NCBI GenBank assembly: GCA_045613585.1
Contig: JAZLBG010000060.1
Span: forward strand, 1 to 50,606
Length of the DNA: 50,606 nucleotides
Direction of reading: 5' to 3'
Source: Fimenecus sp045613585
GTDB lineage: Bacteria > Bacillota > Clostridia > Oscillospirales > Acutalibacteraceae
Of this stretch, positions 24,926 to 33,255 are shown piece after piece (position 1 is the first letter of the stretch; each line of letters starts with the position of its first letter). The notes under the pieces were generated by a model. That model ran no database searches, was not told the origin of the DNA, and saw only the letters and a program-made list of their open reading frames with translations. The translations under genes were made by a program, and so were the position numbers.

Positions 24926-25768
24926 ATGAAAAATAGAAATCTTTTTTCTGGAAATAAAACAAAAAATTCTTCAATTAAATACTTTATAATTTCTTTTTCT
25001 GCATTCATTCTTGTTCTTGCAATTTCTTCTGCTTTTTTATTTATGAAATCGCTTGATTATGATATTTCTAATCTTGTTGACAGTTCTTCAACTACAACAG
25101 ATGTATCAGAAGAAAGTACAACAACATTGTATTCAGTAAATGAAATTAAAGGTAAGTCAAATCTTCTTTTTATAATTGAAAATGATGATGGCGTTGATTT
25201 TGTTTTTATTGTATTAACAGATTTTGATAAAAAAGCAATGACTGTAAAATGTGTTGATGGTAGCGAAGATTTATCTTACAACAATAAAACCCTTAAACTT
25301 AGTAGTATTTATGCAATGGATTATCATGTTGGTGTAAATACTGCGATGGTTAATAATTTTGAAAAAAAAGCAGATAAATACATTGTATTTAGCCAAAAAC
25401 AGTTTGAAGATGTTTTGTCTTTATTTGATGGATTTTCTATTAATGTACAAGAAGATATTAATTATAAATCCCACGATTTTAATCTTAATCTTTTAGCTGG
25501 TGTGCAAGAACTTTCACCTGATATGACCTACAAATATTTGAAAATTTGCAATAACTCAATTCGAGAAGGTATTATCTGTGATATTATAAAATCAGTCCTC
25601 GTTACTGATTACATTGAAAACTCTGATTATCTTTTTAAGCAATTTGTTAATTTATGTAAAACAGACATATCTGTAATTGATTATTCTGAATCTATTGATA
25701 AAATAACAACTTATTGTTACGCTCAAGATAAATTCTATCCAACAGTATTTGCTGAAGGTGATAAATAA
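24926..25768 (+). CDS. Degenerate LCP (LytR-CpsA-Psr)-like membrane protein
   Basis: The 280-aa protein has one N-terminal membrane helix (about 20-42), a Ser/Thr-rich linker and an extracellular domain with the outline of LCP ligases, which attach glycopolymers to peptidoglycan. Blocks comparable to LCP are DFVFIVLTDFDKKAMTVKCV, SSIYAMDYHVGVNTAMVNNF, FEDVLSLFDGFSINVQEDI and LLAGVQELSPDMTYKYLKI. The Arg residues that bind pyrophosphate in true LCP enzymes (for example in the Ser-Ile-Pro-Arg-Asp-like and Tyr-x-Arg-x-Arg segments) are missing, so it is probably catalytically inactive or a divergent relative. Its stop overlaps the start of the transglutaminase-like gene (TAATG). Confidence 0.6.
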   Translation: MKNRNLFSGNKTKNSSIKYFIISFSAFILVLAISSAFLFMKSLDYDISNLVDSSSTTTDVSEESTTTLYSVNEIKGKSNLLFIIENDDGVDFVFIVLTDFDKKAMTVKCVDGSEDLSYNNKTLKLSSIYAMDYHVGVNTAMVNNFEKKADKYIVFSQKQFEDVLSLFDGFSINVQEDINYKSHDFNLNLLAGVQELSPDMTYKYLKICNNSIREGIICDIIKSVLVTDYIENSDYLFKQFVNLCKTDISVIDYSESIDKITTYCYAQDKFYPTVFAEGDK

Positions 25769-26931
25769 TGAAAAAAGTATTATCAATTTTCATCTTATTT
25801 TTGTGTTGTATATTGTTTTTTAATGTCAGCAAAAGTTTTCAACAAAAAGCCATTGAAAATGAAATTAGTAATGACAAATACACTGCGGAAGAATTCGAAA
25901 AATTTCAACAGCAACTTTCAACAAAAACATTTTATTATTATAATAGTTTAACAGAAGAACAACAAGATGCATATATAACTCTTTATTATGCGGTTTTAAA
26001 TTTTGATGAATCCTGTAAGGTGAAAATATCAGAAGCTGAATTGAAAAATATTCTATATTCAATTATTTACGATAATTCAAACATATTTTGGTTATCTGGA
26101 AATTACACTTACTATTCTCATGAAAATTACATTGAATTGTTCCCTGAATATAACCATAGTACAAATGAAGTTGAATCAATTTCAACAAAACTTAATAATA
26201 AAATCAACGAAATAGTTGCAGCATTACCTATTAATGCAACTGACTATGAAAAAGAACTCTATTTACATGATTATATTTGTGATAATACGGTTTATGATAA
26301 GTCAACATTTAAAAATGGTGGTGACACTGCATATAGTTCATTACTAAATGGTAAATCAATTTGCGAAGGTTATTCAAGAGCTATGCAGATTTTGCTTGAC
26401 GCAGTAGGAATTAAAAACTATCTTGTAACAGGCGATGGCATATCTGAAGGTGTTACAGAACCGCATATGTGGAACATTGTAGAGATTGATGGTTATAATT
26501 ATCATCTTGATGCAACTTGGAATGATAGTGTTACTAATGGTAGTGACTGTTATTTCTATTTTAATGTTACTGATGAATATATCCAAAAAGATCATTTAAA
26601 CATAGAACCAGAACAAAATAATTGTTTATATAATTACGCTAATTACTATGTTATAAATAATACTTATATATCAGTTTTTACAGGATTTGAAAATCTTGTT
26701 AATACCACGGCTAATTCGTTGAGAAGAGGTAATAACTCTGTTGAATTTATGTTTAAAAATAGTGGTGATTATAATAGAGCAATTAATGAGATAAATAACA
26801 ATAATTCTAATTTTTTTAATTATATAGAAAAGTCTGTTAAGCAGAGTGGCAGAAATTTATCAACTATAAATGTAGAATATATTTTAGTGGAAGATTACAA
26901 TTATCTTAGCATTGTTTTTAAAGAGGATTGA
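25768..26931 (+). CDS. Transglutaminase-like cysteine protease, membrane-anchored or secreted
   Basis: The 387-aa protein has an N-terminal hydrophobic segment (residues 4-22) and a transglutaminase-like core. The catalytic triad is readable: Cys199 in GKSICEGYSRAMQ, His233 in PHMWNIVEIDG and Asp248 in HLDATWNDS. Family members usually act as cysteine peptidases or, less often, cross-linkers. The remaining C-terminal part (about 270-387) is Asn-rich without recognised domain. It is translationally coupled to the LCP-like gene, suggesting a cell-wall or surface role (inference). folE begins four bases after its stop. Confidence 0.85.
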   Translation: MKKVLSIFILFLCCILFFNVSKSFQQKAIENEISNDKYTAEEFEKFQQQLSTKTFYYYNSLTEEQQDAYITLYYAVLNFDESCKVKISEAELKNILYSIIYDNSNIFWLSGNYTYYSHENYIELFPEYNHSTNEVESISTKLNNKINEIVAALPINATDYEKELYLHDYICDNTVYDKSTFKNGGDTAYSSLLNGKSICEGYSRAMQILLDAVGIKNYLVTGDGISEGVTEPHMWNIVEIDGYNYHLDATWNDSVTNGSDCYFYFNVTDEYIQKDHLNIEPEQNNCLYNYANYYVINNTYISVFTGFENLVNTTANSLRRGNNSVEFMFKNSGDYNRAINEINNNNSNFFNYIEKSVKQSGRNLSTINVEYILVEDYNYLSIVFKED

Positions 26932-26935
26932 TAGA

Positions 26936-27499
26936 ATGGATAAAAAGAGAATAGAAAATGCTTTTCGTGAAATCTTGTTAGCAATAGGTGAGGACCCAGA
27001 CCGTGAAGGCTTACAGGAAACACCAAAGCGAGTAGCAAATATGTATGAAGAAATCTTTTCAGGACTCAGTGAGGACCCTGCAAAGCATCTTAAAATGTTC
27101 CGTGAAGGACAAAGTGATGAAATCGTTATAGTGCGTGATATTCCAATGTATTCAATGTGTGAACATCACTTTTTACCTTTTGTAGGTAAGGCACATATTG
27201 CATACATTCCTAATGATGATGGTCTTGTAATAGGACTTTCAAAACTTGCAAGAATTGTAAATTCTTATGCGCGCCGTCCACAGCTTCAAGAACGTTTAAC
27301 TGCACAGATTGCAGATTTTATTCAGGATTCAATGAATCCTAAAGGTGTTGCAGTTGTTGTTGAGGCAGAGCATTTGTGCATGACAATGCGCGGAATTAGA
27401 GCAGCAGGTTCAAAAACACAAACATCAGCATTAAGAGGTTCAATGAGAAAGGATGCACGAACAAGAGCCGAAGTAATGACTCTTTTAGGAATAAAATGA
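26936..27499 (+). CDS. folE: GTP cyclohydrolase I
   Basis: FolE makes 7,8-dihydroneopterin triphosphate from GTP, the entry to tetrahydrofolate. The 187-aa product has GEDPDREGLQETPKRVANMYEE, the zinc Cys/His in YSMCEHHFLPFVGKAHIAYIP, SKLARIVNSYARRPQLQERLT, and the third zinc ligand in VEAEHLCMTMRG. I start at the ATG at 26936; the frame runs back 24 bases to a TTG inside the previous gene. The stop overlaps the folP start (ATGA). Confidence 0.96.
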   Translation: MDKKRIENAFREILLAIGEDPDREGLQETPKRVANMYEEIFSGLSEDPAKHLKMFREGQSDEIVIVRDIPMYSMCEHHFLPFVGKAHIAYIPNDDGLVIGLSKLARIVNSYARRPQLQERLTAQIADFIQDSMNPKGVAVVVEAEHLCMTMRGIRAAGSKTQTSALRGSMRKDARTRAEVMTLLGIK

Positions 27500-28323
27500 T
27501 TTTTTCGGGAAACAACTTTAATTTTGAATTAGGTAAAAAAACCTATATAATGGGCATTCTTAATGTTACCAAAGATTCTTTTGCAGATGGTGGGAAATAT
27601 AATACACCTGAAAAGGCGAAAGAACATACAAAAGAAATGATTTCACAGGGCGCAGATATTATTGATATAGGTGCGCAGTCTACAAGACCTGGCAGTATTC
27701 TCATGTCTGCCCAAGAAGAGTTAAATATTATTAAACAATATCTTCCTTATCTGGCAAATGAAATTGATTGTGTTTATTCTGTTGATACTTTTTATCCTGA
27801 AGTCGCAGAATATGCTTTAAAAAATGGTGCATCAATAATAAATGATGTCAGTGGAATTTTTAATGAAGAAATGGCAAGGCTTGTTTTGAAATATAATTGT
27901 GGTTGGATTATCACTCATACTGGTGGTGGAAATGCAGAAATTGTTCCAACTTACAAAACAAGCGTAACTGAAGATGTAATAGAATTTTTTAATAATATTC
28001 TTGATAAGTGCAATAAACTGCGAATACCACATAACAGGATTATGCTTGATATTGGTGTGGGCTTTGGAAAAAATCACGAACAAAATATAGAAATAATTAA
28101 GAATATTAATAAAATTAAGCGAAATAATGTTGCGTTGCTTACTGCTTTATCTCTAAAAAGGGTAGTGGGTATAGCGACTGACAGTGATAAAGAAAACAGA
28201 CTTTATGGCACAATATCTGCGAATACATTAGCTATTGCCGGTGGTACGGATTTTATTCGTGTTCATAATGTTAAAGAAGCTGCATTAGGTGCTAAAATGG
28301 CTGATGCAGTGGTGAGAGGTTAA
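27496..28323 (+). CDS. folP: Dihydropteroate synthase
   Basis: FolP condenses p-aminobenzoate with dihydropterin pyrophosphate and is the sulfonamide target. The 275-aa TIM-barrel shows MGILNVTKDSFADGGKY, IIDIGAQSTRPGS, INDVSGIF and, near the end, TDFIRVHNV. The usual NVTPDSFSDGG appears with Lys and Ala substitutions, which lie in a pterin/pyrophosphate loop where variation is known. It overlaps folE by four bases. Confidence 0.95.
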   Translation: MIFSGNNFNFELGKKTYIMGILNVTKDSFADGGKYNTPEKAKEHTKEMISQGADIIDIGAQSTRPGSILMSAQEELNIIKQYLPYLANEIDCVYSVDTFYPEVAEYALKNGASIINDVSGIFNEEMARLVLKYNCGWIITHTGGGNAEIVPTYKTSVTEDVIEFFNNILDKCNKLRIPHNRIMLDIGVGFGKNHEQNIEIIKNINKIKRNNVALLTALSLKRVVGIATDSDKENRLYGTISANTLAIAGGTDFIRVHNVKEAALGAKMADAVVRG

Positions 28324-28324
28324 T

Positions 28325-28687
28325 ATGGATAAAGTTATTGTTAAAAATTTAGAACTTTTTTGTTATCATGGTGTAAACCCTGAAGAAAAAGTTGATGGTC
28401 AGATTTTTGTTTTTGATATTGAAGCAGGTGTTGATTTGTCAGCACCATGCTTAACTGATAATGTTGATGATACTGTAAGTTATGCGAAAATTATAAAGAC
28501 AGTTCGTCGTATTGCACAAAGTGAAAAAAATGACTTGATTGAGCGCGTTGCTCAAAGAGTGGCGAATGAATTATTTAATGAGTTTGATAAAATTGAAACT
28601 CTTAAAATTACATTAAAAAAGCCACAAGCTCCAATTAAAGCAGACTTTGATTATGTAGCTATTGAAATTGAAAGGTCAAGAAAATGA
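28325..28687 (+). CDS. folB: Dihydroneopterin aldolase
   Basis: FolB cleaves dihydroneopterin to 6-hydroxymethyl-dihydropterin and glycolaldehyde. The 120-aa length is normal. Motifs are LELFCYHGVNPEEKVDGQIFVFD, DDTVSYAKIIKTV and LIERVAQRVANELF, followed by the LKKPQAPIKADFDYVAIEI segment with the catalytic Lys. It starts two bases after folP and its stop overlaps folK (ATGA). Confidence 0.95.
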   Translation: MDKVIVKNLELFCYHGVNPEEKVDGQIFVFDIEAGVDLSAPCLTDNVDDTVSYAKIIKTVRRIAQSEKNDLIERVAQRVANELFNEFDKIETLKITLKKPQAPIKADFDYVAIEIERSRK

Positions 28688-29175
28688 TTGCATATTTAGG
28701 AATTGGTACAAATATTGGTGACCGTCTACAAAACTTAGTTGATACTGTTGACGCGTTGAATTTACTACCACTTACAAAGGTAATTGAAGTTTCAAGTGTT
28801 TATGAAACTGAACCTGTTGGATTTGCGGACCAAAGTGATTTTCTTAATATTGTTGTTGCTGTTTCAACCGAATTGAATTCACATAATCTGTTAGGCGCTG
28901 CTCTTGGCATTGAAGCTGGAATGGGCAGAGTGCGTACAATCAAAAACGGACCACGAATTATTGATGTTGATTTACTTATGTCTGGAAGTGAAGAATATAA
29001 TACAAAAACGCTTATATTACCACATCCAAGAATGCTTGAACGCAATTTTGTTATAAAACCTTTGCTTGATTTAAACTTAACAGAATCATATTATTCTAGA
29101 GAAAAACTTGAAAATATTCTCACTGATGATGGTGTGAGATTTTATTGTAGTAATAAATGTTTTAATATTAACTGA
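28684..29175 (+). CDS. folK: 2-amino-4-hydroxy-6-hydroxymethyldihydropteridine pyrophosphokinase
   Basis: FolK pyrophosphorylates hydroxymethyl-dihydropterin with ATP. The 163-aa protein begins MIAYLGIGTNIGDRLQNL and has VSSVYETEPVGFADQSDFLN, the metal-binding GPRIIDVDLLM (two Asp) and LPHPRMLERNFVIKPL. It completes folE-folP-folB-folK; folC and the pABA genes are not in the window. Confidence 0.95.
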   Translation: MIAYLGIGTNIGDRLQNLVDTVDALNLLPLTKVIEVSSVYETEPVGFADQSDFLNIVVAVSTELNSHNLLGAALGIEAGMGRVRTIKNGPRIIDVDLLMSGSEEYNTKTLILPHPRMLERNFVIKPLLDLNLTESYYSREKLENILTDDGVRFYCSNKCFNIN

Positions 29176-29192
29176 AATATAGATGGTGATTT

Positions 29193-30065
29193 ATGATTTA
29201 CATAATTATGGACCTTGAGTGGAATAATTCTTATATGAAATCCACTCAGAAATTTATAAATGAGATTATTGAAATTGGTGCTGTAAAGCTTGATGAAAAT
29301 TTGAAAGAGATTGACACATTTTCAGAACTTATTAAACCTATAGTATCAAGAAAACTACGCTCAAGAATCAAAAATTTAACACATATAACTAATGATGATA
29401 TAAAATCAGGTAAATCTTTTTCAAAAGTAATTAGTGATTTTGAAAAATGGGTGGGGGATGATGCGGTCTTTCTTACTTGGGGAGATACTGATATTAGAAC
29501 TTTACTTTCAAATATAAAGACTTTTTTAAAGAAAGATGATATAACATTTTTAAGAAAATATGCTGATTTGCAAAGATATTGTCAATGTTTTATAAATATG
29601 GAAAACGTTCAACAAGCAGGTCTTTCCTATGCAGCAGAATGTCTTGAAATTGACGCTGAACAGTTTCCACATCATAGGGCATTAGATGACAGTCGATTAA
29701 GTGCAGAATGTTTTAAAAAGACATTTAGTGCAGAAAAACTTAATGAGTTTATCAAAGAGTGCAACGAAGAATTTTATGCACGTCTAGCATTTAAGCCATA
29801 TGTAATTAAAAATAAAAATGACCCATTAATAGATAAAAACCTTTTTAATTGTTATTGTGATATTTGTGGTGGCAAGGTAGAGATTTTGAAAAAATGGAAA
29901 TTTTCAAATCAGTCATTCAGAGGCATTTTCTATTGTAAAAATTGTGACAGAGAATTCAGGGTAAATCTGAGAATTAAAAAGTTTTATGATTATATTGATG
30001 TGAAACGAAATTATTCGGAAATTATTCGTAATATTGAAAAAGAAACAGAGTTAACAACTGAATAA
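29193..30065 (+). CDS. DEDDh 3'-5' exonuclease with C-terminal zinc ribbon
   Basis: The 290-aa product opens IYIIMDLEWNN, giving the first two acidic ligands (Asp, Glu) of the DEDDh exonuclease family. A middle Asp lies in LTWGDTDIRTLL and the final His and Asp in HHRALDDSRLSAECF. The fold is like KapD and RNase T/Pol III epsilon. A C-terminal segment (about 225-265) has two Cys pairs, NCYCDICGGK and YCKNCDREF, predicting a zinc ribbon, an uncommon addition that could bind nucleic acid. It follows folK by 17 bases and ends at a strong terminator, so it is probably last in the fol operon. Confidence 0.85.
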   Translation: MIYIIMDLEWNNSYMKSTQKFINEIIEIGAVKLDENLKEIDTFSELIKPIVSRKLRSRIKNLTHITNDDIKSGKSFSKVISDFEKWVGDDAVFLTWGDTDIRTLLSNIKTFLKKDDITFLRKYADLQRYCQCFINMENVQQAGLSYAAECLEIDAEQFPHHRALDDSRLSAECFKKTFSAEKLNEFIKECNEEFYARLAFKPYVIKNKNDPLIDKNLFNCYCDICGGKVEILKKWKFSNQSFRGIFYCKNCDREFRVNLRIKKFYDYIDVKRNYSEIIRNIEKETELTTE

Positions 30066-30075
30066 GCATAACAAA

Positions 30076-30110
30076 AATAACTCCCGAATATAAGCGGGAG
30101 TTATTTTTAT
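30076..30110 (+). terminator. Intrinsic terminator after the exonuclease gene
   Basis: AATAACTCCCG and CGGGAGTTATT make an 11-bp stem (30076-30105) with an 8-base loop, followed by TTTAT. Confidence 0.88.
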
Positions 30111-30137
30111 AAAACATAAAAAAATATTTGATTTCAC

Positions 30138-30166
30138 TTGCATTGATAATGAAAACATATTATAAT
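30138..30166 (+). promoter_or_regulatory. Promoter of the SGNH/DUF4358/MBOAT/DHHW cluster
   Basis: TTGCAT (30138-30143), 17 bases, TATAAT (30161-30166), immediately after the previous terminator. The start site would be about 20 bases before the first ATG of the SGNH gene. Confidence 0.6.
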
Positions 30167-30192
30167 AATTATAATTGGAATTTTGTCGAAAA

Positions 30193-31266
30193 ATGGTGAA
30201 TAAATTGAAAAAAAGAGTTTTTAGTGTAATTATTGTTTTGTGTATTTTATTTACATCTCTGTTTACAGGGTGTGTTGATGAAAACGGTAACAATGAGGTT
30301 GAAACTACAACTACAACCACAAGTACAACAACATCAACTACTACAACAACTGAAATGTCGACTGAAAACACAACTGAAGCAGCAGAAACTACTGAAATCA
30401 AGTCTGAAACAGATAATAGTAAAACAACTTCAACAACAAAAAAAGAAAATAAACCAAGTGCTACTAAACCACCTAAAGAACCATATACAAGTTCATCTTC
30501 TGCTCAGTCAGTTTCAAAATCTTATTTTAATGATGTAGCTTTTATTGGTGATTCAATTAGTTTAGGTTTGAGAAATAGAGCAATTTCTGCAAAAAAATTA
30601 CCTGGCGCAACATTTTTAGTTAGAGGCAGTTTTGGTTCAGGTCATGCTATCAAAAGAACGATGTTACTTACATATCAAGGTAAAGAAATGTATCCTGAAG
30701 ATGCGGTTAAAGCATGTGGCGCAAAAAAAGTTTTTATTATGCTTGGTATGAATGACCTCAATATTTATGGGTTGCAGGGTACTGTTAATAACATAGAAGT
30801 TCTTATTAATCGCATTAAGGCTAAGTGTCCGGGAATAAAAATTTATATTCAGTCAATGACTCCTATTGTTGTTGGTTCTGAAGCAGGTAAACTTAATAAT
30901 AAATCGATTGATGAATATAATGGATTGCTTAAATCTTTTGCTGCAAAGAATGGATATACATATATAAATGTTGCTAAGCATTTAAAAGATTCATCAAATG
31001 GTTTAAATCCTAAATATAGTTCTGATAATTATGTGCATCTTAATTTTACAGGACTTGATGTGTGGATTTCGGCTCTTGAAATGTTTGCTAAATCACAGGT
31101 GAAACCAGAGACAACTACAAAGAAAGAGACTACCACTAAAAAAGAAACAACCACAAAAAATGAGTCGGTAACAAAAGACGAATCAGAAACAAAAAAAGAA
31201 ACAACCACTAAGAAAGAAACTACAACAAAAAAAGAGTCTACAACCAAGAAAGAAACAACAAAATAA
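30193..31266 (+). CDS. SGNH/GDSL hydrolase lipoprotein with Thr-rich linker and Lys/Thr/Glu repeat tail
   Basis: The 357-aa protein has a lipoprotein signal peptide ending LFTGC, a linker of about 60 residues dominated by Thr, Glu and Ser, an SGNH hydrolase domain (about 113-305) and a low-complexity tail of TTTKKE-type repeats. Catalytic residues are Ser121 in FIGDSISLGL, the GMND block (MLGMNDLN), and Asp278 and His282 in SDNYVHLN. Members often add or remove acyl groups on surface glycans. The start is uncertain: the ATG at 30193 has no clear ribosome binding site, whereas a TTG at 30205 has GGTGA upstream and gives a canonical short signal peptide. The DUF4358, MBOAT and DHHW genes follow. 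Confidence 0.85.
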   Translation: MVNKLKKRVFSVIIVLCILFTSLFTGCVDENGNNEVETTTTTTSTTTSTTTTTEMSTENTTEAAETTEIKSETDNSKTTSTTKKENKPSATKPPKEPYTSSSSAQSVSKSYFNDVAFIGDSISLGLRNRAISAKKLPGATFLVRGSFGSGHAIKRTMLLTYQGKEMYPEDAVKACGAKKVFIMLGMNDLNIYGLQGTVNNIEVLINRIKAKCPGIKIYIQSMTPIVVGSEAGKLNNKSIDEYNGLLKSFAAKNGYTYINVAKHLKDSSNGLNPKYSSDNYVHLNFTGLDVWISALEMFAKSQVKPETTTKKETTTKKETTTKNESVTKDESETKKETTTKKETTTKKESTTKKETTK

Positions 31267-31299
31267 TAAAGTTTTAATAATGGAAAAGGGGAATGTGTT

Positions 31300-31800
31300 A
31301 TGACAAAAAAGATAATTGCTATATCAATTGTTTTAGTACTGATATTTAGCTTTTGTGCATGTTCATCACAACAACAAAACGAAGAAAAAACAACAGAAAA
31401 TACAACTGAACAAGCTGTTGTAAAAGTTGACCTTCAAAAGCTTTATGATGATTGTGTTGCAAAGATGCCTGAAATGATTTCGCTTGATAGTGAAATGATG
31501 TTGAATTTTTGTGGAATTAAGGCAGAAGATTGTGCCGAATCTTATGTATCAATATGTGCCGATAGTCTTCGTGCTGACGAAATATGGCTTATAAAAGTAA
31601 AAGATGTGAATTCGGTGCAAACTATTGAAGCACTTGCAAAATCAAGAATTCAAGCAAAAGCTGATGAAAGTATAACGTATTCTCCTGAACAACACGCTAT
31701 TGTTGAAAAAGCGGAAATTATTATACAGGGTGAATACATAGCGGTAATTGTTTCTCCTGATGTTTCAGCAATTACAGAAATCGTTAATAATGCTTTTTAA
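31300..31800 (+). CDS. DUF4358 lipoprotein
   Basis: The 166-aa product has a lipoprotein signal peptide (lipobox FCAC, Cys at about 22), a short Thr/Glu linker and a domain matching the DUF4358 pattern: VDLQKLYDDCVAKMPEMISLD, SICADSLRADEIWLIKVKD and IIIQGEYIAVIVSPDVSAI. The family is uncharacterised and common in Clostridia, frequently beside acyltransferase (MBOAT) and DHHW genes, as here. It is predicted to sit on the outer face of the membrane. A hairpin follows the stop. Confidence 0.78.
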   Translation: MTKKIIAISIVLVLIFSFCACSSQQQNEEKTTENTTEQAVVKVDLQKLYDDCVAKMPEMISLDSEMMLNFCGIKAEDCAESYVSICADSLRADEIWLIKVKDVNSVQTIEALAKSRIQAKADESITYSPEQHAIVEKAEIIIQGEYIAVIVSPDVSAITEIVNNAF

Positions 31801-31809
31801 AATATAGAT

Positions 31810-31845
31810 AAATGCTGAACTGTTTTTATGGTTCAGCATTTATTA
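31810..31845 (+). terminator. Hairpin between the DUF4358 and MBOAT genes
   Basis: AAATGCTGAAC and GTTCAGCATTT form an 11-bp stem (31810-31841) followed by ATTAAAG rather than a long T-run. Termination is likely only partial, so the MBOAT gene may still be co-transcribed. Confidence 0.6.
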
Positions 31846-31861
31846 AAGTTAGGAAGATAGT

Positions 31862-33244
31862 ATGTTATTTTCAAGCAATGTTTTTTTATTTATCTTTTTA
31901 CCCATAGTTTTATTATTATACTATATTGTACCAAGACCATTTAAGAATCCTATACTTCTTTTGTTTAGCTTATTCTTTTATGGTTGGGGTGAACCTATAT
32001 ATCTTATTTTAATGATTGCAACCATTATGATTGATTATCTTTTTGGTTTATGCATTCATTCAAAACAAAAAAATAGTCAATCGGCAAAAGGAATTTTAAT
32101 TGTTGGTGTAATAACTAATTTATTGATTCTAGGCTTTTTCAAATACACAGGATTTTTTGTAGAGCAGTTAAAAACTATATCTGTTTTCTCTAATGTTGAA
32201 GTTCCTGAAATCACACTTCCAATAGGTATATCATTCTATGTGTTTCAATCTATGAGTTATTTAATTGATGTTTATAGAAATGATGCACCAATACAAAAAG
32301 ACCCAATAAAATTAGGAACATATGTTACTTTGTTCCCTCAACTTATTGCGGGTCCAATTGTTAGATATGGAGACGTTGCAAAACAACTTGTTTCAAGAAA
32401 AGAAACCATTTCAGATTTTTCATCAGGTATTACGCTTTTTATAATTGGATTATCTAAAAAAGTGATTTTAGCAAACCCGATGGGCAGTTTATGGAATTTG
32501 CTTCAAGAAGAAACAGGAACACTTGCTGCGTGGGCAGGTATTGCAGCGTATACATTACAGATATACTTTGACTTTTCTGGCTACTCAGATATGGCGAGAG
32601 GTCTTGGTAGAATGTTTGGATTTGAATTCCTTGAAAATTTCAATTATCCATATATTTCTAAGAATATTACTGAATTCTGGAGACGTTGGCACATAAGCCT
32701 TTCTACTTGGTTTAAAGAGTATGTGTATATTCCATTAGGTGGAAACAGAAAAGGTTTAGCAAAACAAATAATTAACATTATTATTGTTTGGTCGCTTACT
32801 GGTTTATGGCATGGTGCTAGTTGGAATTTCGTGCTTTGGGGAATGTATTATGGAATTATATTAATTATTGAAAAAGTGTTCCTTTTAAAAGTATTGAAAA
32901 AAATCCCGTCATTTTTAGGTCATATCTATTCGATTTTTGCAGTGATGCTAGGATGGGTGTTGTTTTACTTTGAAGATTTAACTTCACTTAAGAACTTTGT
33001 AATAAAGTTATTTACTGCAGAAACTACATCAGCTAATGGTAATGTTGTTGTGTTGTCATATCTTCCGATGCTCGTTATTGGAGCTATTGCAGCAACACCT
33101 TTTGTTAAAAATATTTTTGAAAAGAAACAAGATAGTATGGTAGTAAGATACGGCAAGCTTTTCGTTTGCATTGTTCTTTTTATGTTGTGTGTAGCATCAT
33201 TAGCAAATCAAAGCTATAATCCATTTATTTATTTTAGATTTTAA
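31862..33244 (+). CDS. MBOAT-family membrane O-acyltransferase (AlgI/DltB-like)
   Basis: The 460-aa multi-pass enzyme moves acyl groups from the cytoplasm for O-acylation of surface polymers. It begins MLFSSNVFLFIFLPIVLLLYY, a typical AlgI start, and has YGWGEP, PIGISFYVFQSMSYLIDVYR and FPQLIAGPIVRY. Candidate catalytic histidines are His277 in FWRRWHISLSTWFKEYVYIPLG and His317 in GLWHGASWNFVLWG. The partner directly downstream is a DHHW (AlgJ/AlgX-like) protein, so the pair resembles alginate-type O-acetylation machinery; the acceptor glycan here is unknown. Confidence 0.93.
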   Translation: MLFSSNVFLFIFLPIVLLLYYIVPRPFKNPILLLFSLFFYGWGEPIYLILMIATIMIDYLFGLCIHSKQKNSQSAKGILIVGVITNLLILGFFKYTGFFVEQLKTISVFSNVEVPEITLPIGISFYVFQSMSYLIDVYRNDAPIQKDPIKLGTYVTLFPQLIAGPIVRYGDVAKQLVSRKETISDFSSGITLFIIGLSKKVILANPMGSLWNLLQEETGTLAAWAGIAAYTLQIYFDFSGYSDMARGLGRMFGFEFLENFNYPYISKNITEFWRRWHISLSTWFKEYVYIPLGGNRKGLAKQIINIIIVWSLTGLWHGASWNFVLWGMYYGIILIIEKVFLLKVLKKIPSFLGHIYSIFAVMLGWVLFYFEDLTSLKNFVIKLFTAETTSANGNVVVLSYLPMLVIGAIAATPFVKNIFEKKQDSMVVRYGKLFVCIVLFMLCVASLANQSYNPFIYFRF

Positions 33245-33255
33245 GGAGACATAAT

